A stretch of 64,000 bases of DNA, from positions 1 to 64,000 of the forward strand of contig CALUTO010000003.1 in the NCBI GenBank assembly GCA_944323735.1. Reading direction: 5' to 3'. Of this stretch, positions 25,453 through 35,367 are shown one piece after another. Position 1 is the stretch's first letter. Every line of letters starts with the position of its first letter. Position numbers and translations under genes: made by a program. The notes under the pieces are model-generated. The model was not told the DNA's origin. It searched no databases and worked only from the letters and a program-made list of their open reading frames with translations. The stretch comes from Candidatus Gastranaerophilales bacterium (lineage in GTDB: Bacteria; Cyanobacteriota; Vampirovibrionia; Gastranaerophilales; Gastranaerophilaceae).

Positions 25453-26247
25453 ATGCCGGACGGGGATGACGTACTGAGACTTTTTAAAAATGCTATGTCA
25501 TACAGAAATAACCGCAGGGTCTTGATAGATGCCGCAAAATCAGAGTATGCAAAAGAACTTGAGGTTCTTCAGGACAAAGGTGAGGACATTGTAGATAAGC
25601 TAAAAGTCACTGCAAAAAAAATAGTAAAAGGCAAGGATGAACAAAAACCTAAAAAGCCTGAGACTGAACAAACAGCACCTGTCCTCGCTGCAGAACGCTA
25701 TGAAAAATCTTTTATGAATATGAATATTGATGCTGCAGGTTCTGTAATGAGGCCTAATGCGCCGGTTATTCACAAAAAATCGTCATTTTTTAAAAATATT
25801 AAATATGATGTTAGTGTTTCAAATATAGTATCCTCAAATGACATCGGAAATAATATGGTTTTTGTAAGAGATCTTGATTTCTTTGACAAAACCCTGACCC
25901 TTAATCTTCAAAAAACAGGAAGCACCGGGAAAACGCAGTTTTCGGCTGGTGCCGGATACAATGCTTTTAAAAACCGTCTGAAAGTTGATGTCCGCTATGA
26001 CATGCCACAGCAGTATGTCAGGGGGCGTGTATATCTGGAGAAAAATAATCCCGGCATAAACGCTGAATATGTAAAAGAACTGCCAAAAGACGGTAAACTG
26101 AATATTAACGGCGGAGTCTTTAAAGAGGACGCTGCTTTTCAGGTGGAATATAATACAAAATTAGATAAAGATTCCAGATTGATAATCGGTGCATACGGTA
26201 CTACTAAATACAAAGAAACAGGTGTTTACGGAAGGTTGGAATTCTAG
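25453..26247 (+). CDS. small beta-barrel-like protein, no signal peptide
   Basis: A 264-aa protein: helical charged N-terminus (1-60), a Lys/Pro/Glu linker (65-85), then from about 110 a series of about eight amphipathic strands ([41 protein letters not shown] and so on) ending in YGRLEF, an outer-membrane-barrel-like last strand with terminal Phe. The start has a perfect AGGAGG five bases upstream and begins MPDGDD, so no signal peptide is possible. Same unusual design as the 701-aa protein at 20985, but without the triad. Confidence 0.65.
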   Translation: MPDGDDVLRLFKNAMSYRNNRRVLIDAAKSEYAKELEVLQDKGEDIVDKLKVTAKKIVKGKDEQKPKKPETEQTAPVLAAERYEKSFMNMNIDAAGSVMRPNAPVIHKKSSFFKNIKYDVSVSNIVSSNDIGNNMVFVRDLDFFDKTLTLNLQKTGSTGKTQFSAGAGYNAFKNRLKVDVRYDMPQQYVRGRVYLEKNNPGINAEYVKELPKDGKLNINGGVFKEDAAFQVEYNTKLDKDSRLIIGAYGTTKYKETGVYGRLEF

Positions 26248-26354
26248 TTTTTTGTTATTCCGTCATGTGTCAAAATGTGAATTTTTTTCTTTTTCTATCT
26301 GCTTGTAGTATATTAAATATAATTGTTTATATATACAACAAGGGGAGTAAAATA

Positions 26355-27608
26355 ATGGAATTAGATAAAATAAGAAAAGAAGACCCTGAAGTGGCTTCAT
26401 ATATTGAAAAAGAACTGGAAAGACAGCAAAATACAATAGAACTTATTGCCAGTGAAAATTTCACTTCTGAAGCGGTTATGGCTGCCTGCGGAAGTGTTTT
26501 AACCAATAAATATGCAGAAGGAAAGCCATATAAAAGATTTTACAACGGCTGTGAAAATGTTGACGCAATAGAAGAACTTGCACAGGAAAGAGCAAAAAAA
26601 CTCTTCGGAGTAGACCATGCAAACGTGCAGCCCCACAGCGGTGCGCAGGCTAATATGGCGGTTTTTATGTATGTTTTGAAACCGGGAGACACTGTGCTCG
26701 GCATGGATTTGTCTAACGGAGGACATCTTTCGCACGGGTCGCCGGTGAATTTTTCCGGTATATTCTACAATATAGTCAGCTATGGTGTAGATAAAAACGG
26801 TTGTATTGATTATGATGCAGTAGAAAAACTTGCAATGGAGCATAAACCTAAGCTGATTATCGCCGGTGCAAGCAACTACTCAAAAATCATTGACTTTAAA
26901 CGCTTCAGAGAAATTGCCGACAAATCAGGCGCATATTTGATGGCGGATATTGCACATATTGCAGCACTGGTAGCCGGCGGGGTTCATCCCTCTCCTGCCG
27001 GGTATGCGCAATTTATCACAACTACCACCCACAAAACCCTGAGAGGCCCAAGAGGCGGTATAATAATGTGTGATGCACAGCACGCACAGGGAATAGACAA
27101 GGCTGTGTTTCCGGGAATACAGGGCGGACCTCTTGAACATATAATTGCAGCAAAAGCAGTCGCATTGAAAGAAGCGTTACAGCCTGAATTCAAAGAATAT
27201 GCAAAACAGATTATAAAAAATGCAAAAGCACTTGCAGATTCTTTGATGGGTGAGGGAATGGATATAGTCGGCAACGGTACGGAAAACCATCTGATGACGC
27301 TCGATTTAAGGAAATTTGGAAAGACAGGAAAAGATATAGCAAATGTTCTTGAGAAAGTCGGAATTACTGCAAACAAAAACACTGTGCCTGATGATCCACA
27401 GAGTCCTTTTGTTACAAGCGGTGTGAGACTCGGTGCAGCAGCTGTTACAACAAGAGGTTTTAAGGAAGATGACATGGTTGAAATCGGAAAAATTATTGCC
27501 TCTGCCGTTACTGTATCGGATAATGAAACGGCTCTTCAAAACCTGAGAGAACGTTCATTAAAACTATGCAAAAAATATCCGTTGTATGCTGAAATGATAC
27601 AGGTTTAG
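26355..27608 (+). CDS. glyA: serine hydroxymethyltransferase
   Basis: A 417-aa PLP enzyme converting serine and tetrahydrofolate to glycine and methylene-THF. Signatures: [39 protein letters not shown], and the PLP lysine in [14 protein letters not shown]. The open frame begins 30 codons earlier, but AGGGGAG seven bases before the ATG at 26355 and family length fix the start. It is followed closely by a WecA-type gene. Confidence 0.97.
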   Translation: MELDKIRKEDPEVASYIEKELERQQNTIELIASENFTSEAVMAACGSVLTNKYAEGKPYKRFYNGCENVDAIEELAQERAKKLFGVDHANVQPHSGAQANMAVFMYVLKPGDTVLGMDLSNGGHLSHGSPVNFSGIFYNIVSYGVDKNGCIDYDAVEKLAMEHKPKLIIAGASNYSKIIDFKRFREIADKSGAYLMADIAHIAALVAGGVHPSPAGYAQFITTTTHKTLRGPRGGIIMCDAQHAQGIDKAVFPGIQGGPLEHIIAAKAVALKEALQPEFKEYAKQIIKNAKALADSLMGEGMDIVGNGTENHLMTLDLRKFGKTGKDIANVLEKVGITANKNTVPDDPQSPFVTSGVRLGAAAVTTRGFKEDDMVEIGKIIASAVTVSDNETALQNLRERSLKLCKKYPLYAEMIQV

Positions 27609-27633
27609 GTAATTTGAACTAAGGAAGGAACAG

Positions 27634-28680
27634 ATGTTTGATTTTAAGCTAACCGATGCACAAATAATAGGGGCTGTGATATCCTACCTGCTGGGGGTGT
27701 TTATTGTTCCTTTTGTGATATATTTTTCAAAAGTAAACAATCTCGTTGATAAACCGAACGAAAGGAAAATACATCACACACCGATTTCCAGACTGGGCGG
27801 GATTGCAATATGGCTGAGCGCAATGCTGACATTTTTGATGCTTGTTGTTCTTAGCTATTATCCGTACGGAAAACTTTTATCCGGAATATTGCTCGGCAGC
27901 TCTCTTATGTTTTTGTTAGGGCTTGTCGATGATGTGTTCGGGCTGAAGGCCAAGTTTAAACTATTGATACAGATTTCAATTGCTACAATAGTATTTTTGC
28001 TGGGAGTTAGTGTGACAGCAATATATAATCCCTTCGGAGATCCTGTGCAGTTGAACTTTCTTGCCTCGTATATAATTACAGTTCTTTGGATTGTCGGTGT
28101 GAGCAATGCACTAAATTTTATAGACGGAGTAGACGGTCTTGCCGGTTCAATTGTGACAATTAGTGCTGTTACTCTCGGATTGATAGCGGTGACAATTGCA
28201 CCGACAAATGCAATAAGTGCACTTATTGCATTTATTCTTGCAGGTTCAATGCTTTCATTTTTGACATACAATTTTCATCCCGCAAAAATATTTATGGGTG
28301 ATTCAGGTGCACTATTTGCCGGTTTTCTTCTGGCAACACTCTCTATAACCGGTGTTATGAAAACGCCTGCTCTTACGATGATTGTGCCGGTTTTCATTCT
28401 TTCTGTTCCTATACTGGACATTACATTTTCGTCTTTACGGCGAATAGTGAAAGGAAAATCTCCTTTTACTCCTGATGCCGAGCATATTCACCACAAGCTG
28501 CTCCATGCCGGATTTTCGCAGAATCAGACTGTTCTCACTCTGGCAACGGTAGCTGTTGTATCCGGTGCTATAGCCAGTTTTATAGTCAGTTCTTCTGTCA
28601 CAAAATATTTTATTTATGCAATCGGTATTTCTGCAATAATGCTTTTCTTAAGCTTTCTTGCCAGTAAAACAAAAAAATAA
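27634..28680 (+). CDS. undecaprenyl-phosphate glycosylphosphotransferase (WecA/TagO family)
   Basis: A 348-aa polytopic membrane protein, about ten helices, of the MraY/WecA family, which starts lipid-linked glycan synthesis by moving sugar-1-phosphate to undecaprenyl phosphate. Catalytic loops: KVNNLVDKPNERKIHHTP, GLVDDVFGLKAKFKL, NALNFIDGVDGLAG, FMGDSG and the C-terminal DAEHIHHKLLHAG. The HIHH loop favours WecA/TagO over MraY. AAGGAAGGA precedes the ATG. The exact sugar is not readable. Confidence 0.9.
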   Translation: MFDFKLTDAQIIGAVISYLLGVFIVPFVIYFSKVNNLVDKPNERKIHHTPISRLGGIAIWLSAMLTFLMLVVLSYYPYGKLLSGILLGSSLMFLLGLVDDVFGLKAKFKLLIQISIATIVFLLGVSVTAIYNPFGDPVQLNFLASYIITVLWIVGVSNALNFIDGVDGLAGSIVTISAVTLGLIAVTIAPTNAISALIAFILAGSMLSFLTYNFHPAKIFMGDSGALFAGFLLATLSITGVMKTPALTMIVPVFILSVPILDITFSSLRRIVKGKSPFTPDAEHIHHKLLHAGFSQNQTVLTLATVAVVSGAIASFIVSSSVTKYFIYAIGISAIMLFLSFLASKTKK

Positions 28681-28720
28681 ATTTGAGATATATAGTTAAG
28701 AAATTAAGGAGTTTTAAAAT

Positions 28721-29803
28721 ATGAAAGAGTATAACATCGCACTGCTGGGCGGGGACGGTATCGGACCGGAGGTGGTTGCGCAGGGTGTAAAAGTTCTTGA
28801 TGCTGCAGGGGAAAAGTTCGGTATAAAATTCAATTATGAAAAAGCATTGATTGGCGGATGTGCTTATGATACGACGGGTGCACCGCTTCCTGATGAAACC
28901 GTTGCACTTGCAAAATCATCTGATGCAGTATTTCTGGGTGCAGTGGGCGACTGGAAATATGATACACTTCCGCCGGAGGTTCGTCCTGAAAAAGCACTTC
29001 TCGGTATAAGAAAGGCATTAAATCTTTTTGCTAATCTTCGTCCGGCCATAGTATATGAGGAGCTTGTACACTCTTCTCCCCTGAAGCCTGAACTGGTAAG
29101 CGGAGTCGATATAATGATTATCCGTGAATTGACTGGAGATGTGTATTTTGGCGAGCCAAAAGGTGTCGGAGTAATTGACGGCAGAAAAACCGGATATAAC
29201 AATATGATTTATACAGAGGACGAAGTCGAAAGGATTGCTCATGTTGCATTTAAAACAGCAATGAAACGTAAAAAACGGCTTTGTTCTGTTGATAAAGCGA
29301 ATGTGCTTGATGTTTCGAGATTGTGGAGAGAGGTTATTTGCAGCGTAGCAAAACAGTATCCCGATGTTGAACTTTCCCATATGTATGTTGATAATGCAGC
29401 AATGCAAATAATTAGGGCTCCAAAACAGTTTGACACAATTGTTACCGGAAATATTTTCGGTGATATTCTCTCAGACGAAGCATCAATGCTGCCAGGGTCT
29501 CTCGGTATGCTGCCCAGTGCAAGTCTGTCTGATACAAAGCTCGGAATGTATGAGCCAATACATGGTTCAGCTCCGGATTTAAAGGGCAAAGATGTTGTAA
29601 ATCCTGTTGCTACAATTCTTTCTGCTTCAATGATGCTGAAATACAGCTTTGATAACGATGAAGCAGCAAAAGCAATTGAAGATGCCGTGAAATCTGTACT
29701 TAAATCAGGTTATCGTACACCTGACATACAGTCAGATGGCACAACTCTTATCGGTACAGAAAAAATGGGAACATTGATTGCAGAGGCTGTTTTAAGAGCA
29801 TAG
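28721..29803 (+). CDS. leuB: 3-isopropylmalate dehydrogenase
   Basis: A 360-aa NAD-dependent decarboxylating dehydrogenase of leucine synthesis. Signatures: [11 protein letters not shown], the [16 protein letters not shown] substrate loop, [10 protein letters not shown], and the nucleotide loop [18 protein letters not shown]. The LRP and RELTG patterns favour LeuB over isocitrate dehydrogenase. No other leu gene is in the window. AAGGAG precedes the ATG. Confidence 0.95.
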   Translation: MKEYNIALLGGDGIGPEVVAQGVKVLDAAGEKFGIKFNYEKALIGGCAYDTTGAPLPDETVALAKSSDAVFLGAVGDWKYDTLPPEVRPEKALLGIRKALNLFANLRPAIVYEELVHSSPLKPELVSGVDIMIIRELTGDVYFGEPKGVGVIDGRKTGYNNMIYTEDEVERIAHVAFKTAMKRKKRLCSVDKANVLDVSRLWREVICSVAKQYPDVELSHMYVDNAAMQIIRAPKQFDTIVTGNIFGDILSDEASMLPGSLGMLPSASLSDTKLGMYEPIHGSAPDLKGKDVVNPVATILSASMMLKYSFDNDEAAKAIEDAVKSVLKSGYRTPDIQSDGTTLIGTEKMGTLIAEAVLRA

Positions 29804-29937
29804 ACCTTAATTATGGCTAAATTCAATCTGTTCATCTTTTAACCGGTGAGCATATTCTTTAATCTCAAAAATACTGTGTAGCGGGACAAAGTTGGGAGTG
29901 CAGGAAAATTTTTGCTATAAACAAAGTACAGTAGTAA

Positions 29938-29972
29938 TTTTGCAGCTGCCTTTTCAGAAGCGGCTGCAAAAA
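29938..29972. terminator. bidirectional intrinsic terminator
   Basis: TTTTGCAGCTGC and GCGGCTGCAAAA form a long stem with T/A flanks, between the convergent leuB and feoAB genes. Confidence 0.75.
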
Positions 29973-29974
29973 AC

Positions 29975-32356
29975 TCAGAAGCTTTCCAAAATCATTTTTC
30001 CGGCATTATACACAAGAAACGCTGCAAACCAGGCAATCGAGCATTGTACAATTATCACAAGCAGTGCGTAAAAACGCCCGAGCTCCCGTTTTACGGTTGC
30101 AATTGTAGCAACACACGGCGTATACAAAAGTGAAAACACAAGAAACACAAACGCTGTAAGGTTTGTAAAAAGCATAGGGAGCTTGTCTGTGCTGCCGCCG
30201 AGCAAAACACTGAGCGTGCTTACAACGCTCTCTTTTGCCATAAATCCGGTAATAAATGCTGTTGAAACACGCCAGTCCGTTATTCCGAGCGGCTTAAATA
30301 CAGGTACTATAAAGTTTCCGAGTATTGCAAGCAAGCTTTGAGAAGCATCTGTGACAAGATTCAGCCTTGAGTCAAACGTCTGTAAAAACCATACGAGAAT
30401 GGTTGCCCAGAATATTATGGTAAATGCTTTTGTGATAAATCCTTTTGATTTTGCATATATAAGTCTGTAAACGTTTAACGGGCTGGGCATTCTATAATTT
30501 GGCAGCTCCATTACAAAAGGTACAGGTTCTCCTTTAAATACAAAAAATTTCATAAAATAAGCAAAAATTATACCGGCGATTATCCCGATTAAATACAAAC
30601 TTAATATGACGACAACCTGATGTTTCGCAAAAAATGCGGCAGTAAAAAGGGCGTAAATTGGGAGTTTTGCCGAACAGCTCATAAAAGGAGTAAGAAAAAT
30701 CGTCATTTTCCGGTCTCTTTCAGATGGAAGTGTACGTGTTGCCATAATTGCAGGCACCGAACATCCGAAGCCTATCAGCATCGGCACAAAACTTCTGCCG
30801 GAAAGCCCTATTTTCCTCAATAATTTGTCCATAACAAAAGCGACACGTGCCATATATCCTGTATCTTCAAGGATTGATAAGAAGAAAAACAGCACAACAA
30901 TCACCGGCAAAAAGCTTAAAACACTTCCTACACCGGCAAATATACCGTCAATAATCAATGAATGAACTACTCTGTTCAAGCCGTAGGCACTCAGTGCGCT
31001 GTCTGTAACTCCCGTAAACCAGCCAATACCATACTCCATCACATCTGACAGGAATATGCCGGCATGCCCGAAGGTTATATAGAAAATAAACGCCATTATC
31101 AGGATAAATGCCGGTATTGCCGTATATTTTCCGGTTAAAATTCTGTCTATATTTTTTGACAGCTTGTAACCAGCTGACTCGGTAGGCTTTTGAACAAACT
31201 GCTGCGACAGTTTTTCAATGAAAGAAAAACGCATATCAGCTAACGCCGCTTCTCTATCCAGTCCTCGTTCTTCCTCCATTGTTTTTATTATCTGTTCACA
31301 ACTGTTTTTTTCCTGTTCATCGAGTCCGAGTGCCAGTTGTATAAGCTTGTCTCCCTCTGTGAGTTTTGTTGCCGCAAAACGGACAGGAATCCTTGCCGCT
31401 CTGGCATGGTCTTCAATAAGGTGGATAATGGAATGGATACACCTGTGCACTGCCCCTTCTTTACCGTCATCCGCTTCACAAAAGTCAAGCCTTCCGGGGT
31501 GTTCTTCATATTTTGCGACGTTTAATGCATGCTCCACAAGCTCCTGTATGCCCTGATTTTTTGAAGCACTGACAGGGATAACAGGAACCCCGAGTTCTGC
31601 CTCAAGTCCGTTTACATCAATACTCCCGCCGCTTTCATTCACTTCATCCATCATATTGAGCGCAATAACCATCGGTACATCCAGCTCTATGAGCTGCATT
31701 GTGAGAAACATGTTTCTTTCAATATTTGTTGCGTCAATAATATTAATTATGCCGTCAGGTTTTTCGTTAAGGATAAAATTTCTTGTGACTATCTCCTCGC
31801 TGCTGTAAGGAGAGAGTGAATAAATCCCTGGAAGGTCTGTTATTGTAACATCTTTAACCCCCTTTAACATTCCGTCAGTCCTGTCCACGGTTACACCGGG
31901 GAAATTTCCGACATGCTGGTGAGAGCCGGTGAGTTTGTTGAAAAGTGTTGTCTTGCCGCTATTCTGGTTCCCTGCAAGCGCAAAGAGCAGCTTTGTCTTG
32001 GGCTGTGCTTTATTTGCCTTGCGGGTTCTGTAGTGATGTTCTTCACCGATTTTTGAATGTTCCGTATCAGAAAATACTGCATTTTTTCTGGGACAATTGT
32101 GAGCGTCATGTACGTCTGTCACGGTTATTTTAGAGGCATCGTCTTTTCTGAGCGTAAGTTCATATCCCCTTAGCCTGATTTCCAGCGGGTCTCCCATCGG
32201 GGCAGTCTTAATTAATGTAACCTCAACTCCGGGCGTCAGACCCATATCGAGTATGTGGTGTCTTAGTGCTCTGTCATCGCAGTTTATTGAGTCTATAATT
32301 GCGTCTTTTCCGACTTCTATTTTGTCCAGTGTAATATTTTCCGTTGCCATTGTCAT
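29975..32356 (-). CDS. feoB: FeoA-FeoB fusion ferrous iron transporter
   Basis: A 793-aa fusion. Residues 5-82 are a FeoA SH3-like domain (DMGLTPGVEVTLIKTAPMGD). A linker rich in His and Lys follows. The FeoB G domain begins with GNQNSGKTT (129-137) and has DLPG (174-177) and NMMDE; the membrane domain follows with the two Gate segments (YMARVAFVMDKLLRKIGLSG and the later AKESVVSTLSVLL). It imports Fe2+ across the inner membrane. The fusion removes the need for a separate feoA. No Fur box is evident upstream. Confidence 0.95.
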   Translation of the reverse strand: MTMATENITLDKIEVGKDAIIDSINCDDRALRHHILDMGLTPGVEVTLIKTAPMGDPLEIRLRGYELTLRKDDASKITVTDVHDAHNCPRKNAVFSDTEHSKIGEEHHYRTRKANKAQPKTKLLFALAGNQNSGKTTLFNKLTGSHQHVGNFPGVTVDRTDGMLKGVKDVTITDLPGIYSLSPYSSEEIVTRNFILNEKPDGIINIIDATNIERNMFLTMQLIELDVPMVIALNMMDEVNESGGSIDVNGLEAELGVPVIPVSASKNQGIQELVEHALNVAKYEEHPGRLDFCEADDGKEGAVHRCIHSIIHLIEDHARAARIPVRFAATKLTEGDKLIQLALGLDEQEKNSCEQIIKTMEEERGLDREAALADMRFSFIEKLSQQFVQKPTESAGYKLSKNIDRILTGKYTAIPAFILIMAFIFYITFGHAGIFLSDVMEYGIGWFTGVTDSALSAYGLNRVVHSLIIDGIFAGVGSVLSFLPVIVVLFFFLSILEDTGYMARVAFVMDKLLRKIGLSGRSFVPMLIGFGCSVPAIMATRTLPSERDRKMTIFLTPFMSCSAKLPIYALFTAAFFAKHQVVVILSLYLIGIIAGIIFAYFMKFFVFKGEPVPFVMELPNYRMPSPLNVYRLIYAKSKGFITKAFTIIFWATILVWFLQTFDSRLNLVTDASQSLLAILGNFIVPVFKPLGITDWRVSTAFITGFMAKESVVSTLSVLLGGSTDKLPMLFTNLTAFVFLVFSLLYTPCVATIATVKRELGRFYALLVIIVQCSIAWFAAFLVYNAGKMILESF

Positions 32357-32436
32357 ATAATTTATTCCTTATCGAATACAATTATATCTCCATCTTCGGG
32401 AATTAGAACTGACTCAAACAGATTATTTTTTTAATA

Positions 32437-32466
32437 AAACGGACGGTGTTTGCTGCCGTCCGTATA
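32437..32466 (-). terminator. intrinsic terminator
   Basis: ACGGACGG/CCGTCCGT stem; on the minus strand it is followed by TTTTATT, so it ends transcription of the dxs-CMD operon before feoAB. Confidence 0.75.
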
Positions 32467-32513
32467 AAAATTAAATCGCAAGTGGCAAAGCTCAAAAAGC
32501 CTGCGATACTATG

Positions 32514-33350
32514 TTATTTTAATTCTTCTTTCAATATTTTGAGTGCATGCAGTGCATTCGGAGTGCCTGTGTATGGCATGCATTGAATGATAGCTGCTGC
32601 AACGGTTTCCGGAGTGTTTCCCGCTTTTATGCTGCCTTTTATATGGCTTCTTAGTGTACGTTCATCATCTTTTGTCACAAGAATTGCAAGAGCAAGCAGT
32701 TCTCTGGTTTTTATATCAAGCCCCTGACGGGTGTAAAAATCGCCGAAACAGACTTCTGTTAAAAACCGTGCAGCTTCATCACCGAGGTTGTCCGGCAATC
32801 CCTTCATTGCCTGTTTTATTTCATCACCGTAGAGTTTTTCCTGAATTTCTTTACCTTTTTTGTAACGTTCATTTTCAGATACAGTAGCTGCAGCGGCCGG
32901 CGGCTCAATATTGCGTTCTTTAAACACCTCGTTTAAAACGCCGAGAGCGTTGAGTGTTTTCGGAAAGCCGATAAAAGGTGCACATTGATAAATCGCTTCT
33001 CTGACCTCAAGCGGGGTATTTCCTGCGTTCAAAGCACCGTTGATATGTGCTTTCAGCTGCGGCAGGGTCTGCTGGGTTGTCAAAGAAACAACAGTTATCA
33101 ACTCTCTTGTTTTTATATCAAGTTCTCCGACCGTGAAAACTTCACCGAAAATATACTTCTGCAGAATCTGCATCATCTCAACATCTGCTCCTGACTCAGC
33201 CATAGAGCCGTTAAATAGTATTTTCATATTTTTGTTGCAAATTTCAGTTCTGGTCATATTTTTCACCTCTTTTTGTGTAGTTTTTGCCATTGCAAAAGAG
33301 CCTTGCAGCACCAATGCTGTCAAAAACAGTGCGAATAATTTTTTTATCAT
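32514..33350 (-). CDS. exported protein with two CMD-like domains
   Basis: A 278-aa protein with a signal peptide (about 1-22, ending FAMA) and two tandem carboxymuconolactone-decarboxylase-family repeats. Each repeat has LDIKTREL followed by an H[IV]xG helix, GNTP and an IIQCMPYTGTP-like segment (repeat 1 about 75-140, repeat 2 about 210-275). The CxxC redox pair of AhpD is absent, so peroxidase-type activity is unlikely. The gene abuts dxs with the stop and start adjacent, and AGAGGTG within the dxs end is its ribosome site. Confidence 0.85.
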   Translation of the reverse strand: MIKKLFALFLTALVLQGSFAMAKTTQKEVKNMTRTEICNKNMKILFNGSMAESGADVEMMQILQKYIFGEVFTVGELDIKTRELITVVSLTTQQTLPQLKAHINGALNAGNTPLEVREAIYQCAPFIGFPKTLNALGVLNEVFKERNIEPPAAAATVSENERYKKGKEIQEKLYGDEIKQAMKGLPDNLGDEAARFLTEVCFGDFYTRQGLDIKTRELLALAILVTKDDERTLRSHIKGSIKAGNTPETVAAAIIQCMPYTGTPNALHALKILKEELK

Positions 33351-35105
33351 CTACAACACCTCTTTCATATCATTAACAATAAGCTCTTTAGTCAGATGAT
33401 AGCGGTTGTAGAGTTCTTCAAGCGGCACTCTGTCCGTAAATTCCTTCTTTGCACCGAAATTCAAAACCTTCATACAGGAATTGCCGTAGAATCTTGTGAC
33501 TTTTTCGCCAAAACCACCGTCAAGCTCACCGTCTTCAAGCGTTATAACAAGAGAGTGGTCTTTTTTAAGTTCATTGAGCAATTCTTCATCAACACCGGTT
33601 AAGTAACACGGGTTAATGAGTGTTGCGTCAATGCCTGTCTGTGTTTTCAGTTCTTGTTTAACCTGCTCACCGAGTGCAAAGAATGTTCCTGCAGCAATGA
33701 TTGCGGCCTTTTCCCCTTTTTTAACAAGCTTGTATTTGTTCAGTTTTGAATAATCCGTGTTATCTTCAATACCGGTTGAAACAAGCTCTGTTGCCGGTAC
33801 TCTGATGAACACCGGATGTTCGTTTTGATTGTATGACCATTCAAGCATTGCCAGATATTCTTCTTTGCTTGTGGGAGCGAGGTATACAATGTTGGGAATA
33901 TTACTTATAAGCGGTATGTCAAACGTGCAAAGGTGTGTCATGTCTGCGCCTGAAATTCCGCCCCAGTAAATCAAAACAGTTGCAGGTGAATTGTTCAACG
34001 CCAAATCCTGAGACATCTGGTCATAAGTTCTCTGTACAAACGAACTCATAAGGCAAAGCACCGGTTTTGCGCCATTTTTTGCAAGTCCTGACGCATAAGC
34101 AATTGCATGTTCTTCTGCTATACCTACATCCGTATAGTTTTTGCCCATTTTTTCACGGAAGTCCGGATTAAATTCAAAAACCCCCGGAGTCGCCGCAGTA
34201 ATAGCGACAACAGGCTCTCCTGACTGCTTTTTCTTTAACAAAAAGTCTTTTGTAATTGAGTTGTATGATTCAGTCTCAAAGGCAATATCTCCGGTTTTTT
34301 TGTCCAAAAATCCGGGAATGTGCCAGTGATAAGTCTCCTTATCCAAAACAGCAGGCTCGTAACCTTTACCCTTCAAGGTGTGTATGTGCACAACTGTCGG
34401 GCGGTTTGTGTCTTTAACTTTTTCAAAAGCGGAAATCAGTGCTTCTACATTGTTGCCCTCTTCCACATAGTAATAATCAAAGCCGATTGCCTTAAATACG
34501 TTGTTTACAGCCTGCCCGTTTGTATTTCTAAGCTCCGCAAGATTTTTATACAACCCGCCTTCATTCGGCGCAATCGACATTTCGTTATCGTTTATAATTA
34601 TTATCATATTGCTGTCGAGTTCAGCCGCATTGTTAAACCCTTCGTAGGCTTCGCCGCCGCTTAAAGAGCCGTCGCCTATCAGAGCAATAACATTGTATTT
34701 TTCATTTTTTAAATCTCTCGCTTTTGCAAGCCCCGTCGCAAGGCTTACGGAAGTAGAAGTGTGTCCGATTACAAAATGGTCGTGTTCGCTTTCCTGCGGG
34801 TTTGAATAGCCGGATATTTCAAGAAAACGCGAGGGGTCAACAAATCCATGTTTTCTTCCTGTGAGCATTTTGTGCGGATAAACCTGATGAGACACATCAA
34901 AAACAAATTTATCCTCAGGGGAATTAAAAACATAGTGCATTGCAATAGCAGCCTCTGCAATACCTAAATCCGGTCCGAGGTGCCCGCCGATTGTGTTTAC
35001 TCTGTTAATTATTGCGCTTCTGATATCATCTGCAAGAGAGTTCATTTCTTCTATAGAAAGTTTTTTCACGTCTTGCGGGCTGTTTATTTTTTCTAATACT
35101 GTCAT
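33351..35105 (-). CDS. dxs: 1-deoxy-D-xylulose-5-phosphate synthase-like transketolase
   Basis: A 584-aa TPP enzyme. N-terminal half: GGHLGPDLGIAEAAIAMHYV, FDVSHQVYPHKMLTGR, GHTSTSVSLATGLA and the TPP motif GDGSLSGGEAYEG ending in IINDNEMSIAPNEG. The pyrimidine-binding domain has DVGIAEEHAIAYASGLA and the C-terminal domain follows. DXS makes the first intermediate of the MEP isoprenoid pathway. It is about 40 residues shorter than standard DXS and has GDGSLSGG rather than GDGA[LM]TGG, so it belongs to a divergent DXS-like group; whether it is the housekeeping enzyme cannot be told here. Confidence 0.8.
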   Translation of the reverse strand: MTVLEKINSPQDVKKLSIEEMNSLADDIRSAIINRVNTIGGHLGPDLGIAEAAIAMHYVFNSPEDKFVFDVSHQVYPHKMLTGRKHGFVDPSRFLEISGYSNPQESEHDHFVIGHTSTSVSLATGLAKARDLKNEKYNVIALIGDGSLSGGEAYEGFNNAAELDSNMIIIINDNEMSIAPNEGGLYKNLAELRNTNGQAVNNVFKAIGFDYYYVEEGNNVEALISAFEKVKDTNRPTVVHIHTLKGKGYEPAVLDKETYHWHIPGFLDKKTGDIAFETESYNSITKDFLLKKKQSGEPVVAITAATPGVFEFNPDFREKMGKNYTDVGIAEEHAIAYASGLAKNGAKPVLCLMSSFVQRTYDQMSQDLALNNSPATVLIYWGGISGADMTHLCTFDIPLISNIPNIVYLAPTSKEEYLAMLEWSYNQNEHPVFIRVPATELVSTGIEDNTDYSKLNKYKLVKKGEKAAIIAAGTFFALGEQVKQELKTQTGIDATLINPCYLTGVDEELLNELKKDHSLVITLEDGELDGGFGEKVTRFYGNSCMKVLNFGAKKEFTDRVPLEELYNRYHLTKELIVNDMKEVL

Positions 35106-35367
35106 AGTTTTTCTCCTTGTAATACTCTAATCTGAAATGCCGCTTCAGTCTTTTGCTTCTTTAAATATAGTGCGGTAATATTGATTATCAGGGATTTTCC
35201 CGTGATAAAAATATTTTATATTATTATTGTACAACCTGACAGCAGCTATCAGGCAAGTCTTTCTTCAAAAAATTAAAAAACAGGATTTATGCAGAAGTTT
35301 ACAGTGAATATTGAAATATTACTTGTAACTGATTTTAGACAATATTGGCTAATAGTAGTTCATTTTC

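Noticed and set aside
26325-26341. Palindrome TTGTTTATATATACAA before glyA as an operator
   Set aside because: It overlaps the expected -10 region and can be explained as AT-rich promoter sequence; too little evidence for a regulator site.
35181-35208. Hairpin TTATCAGGGA/TCCCGTGATAA upstream of dxs as a riboswitch
   Set aside because: Single imperfect stem with one bulge and no further structure; cannot be separated from chance.
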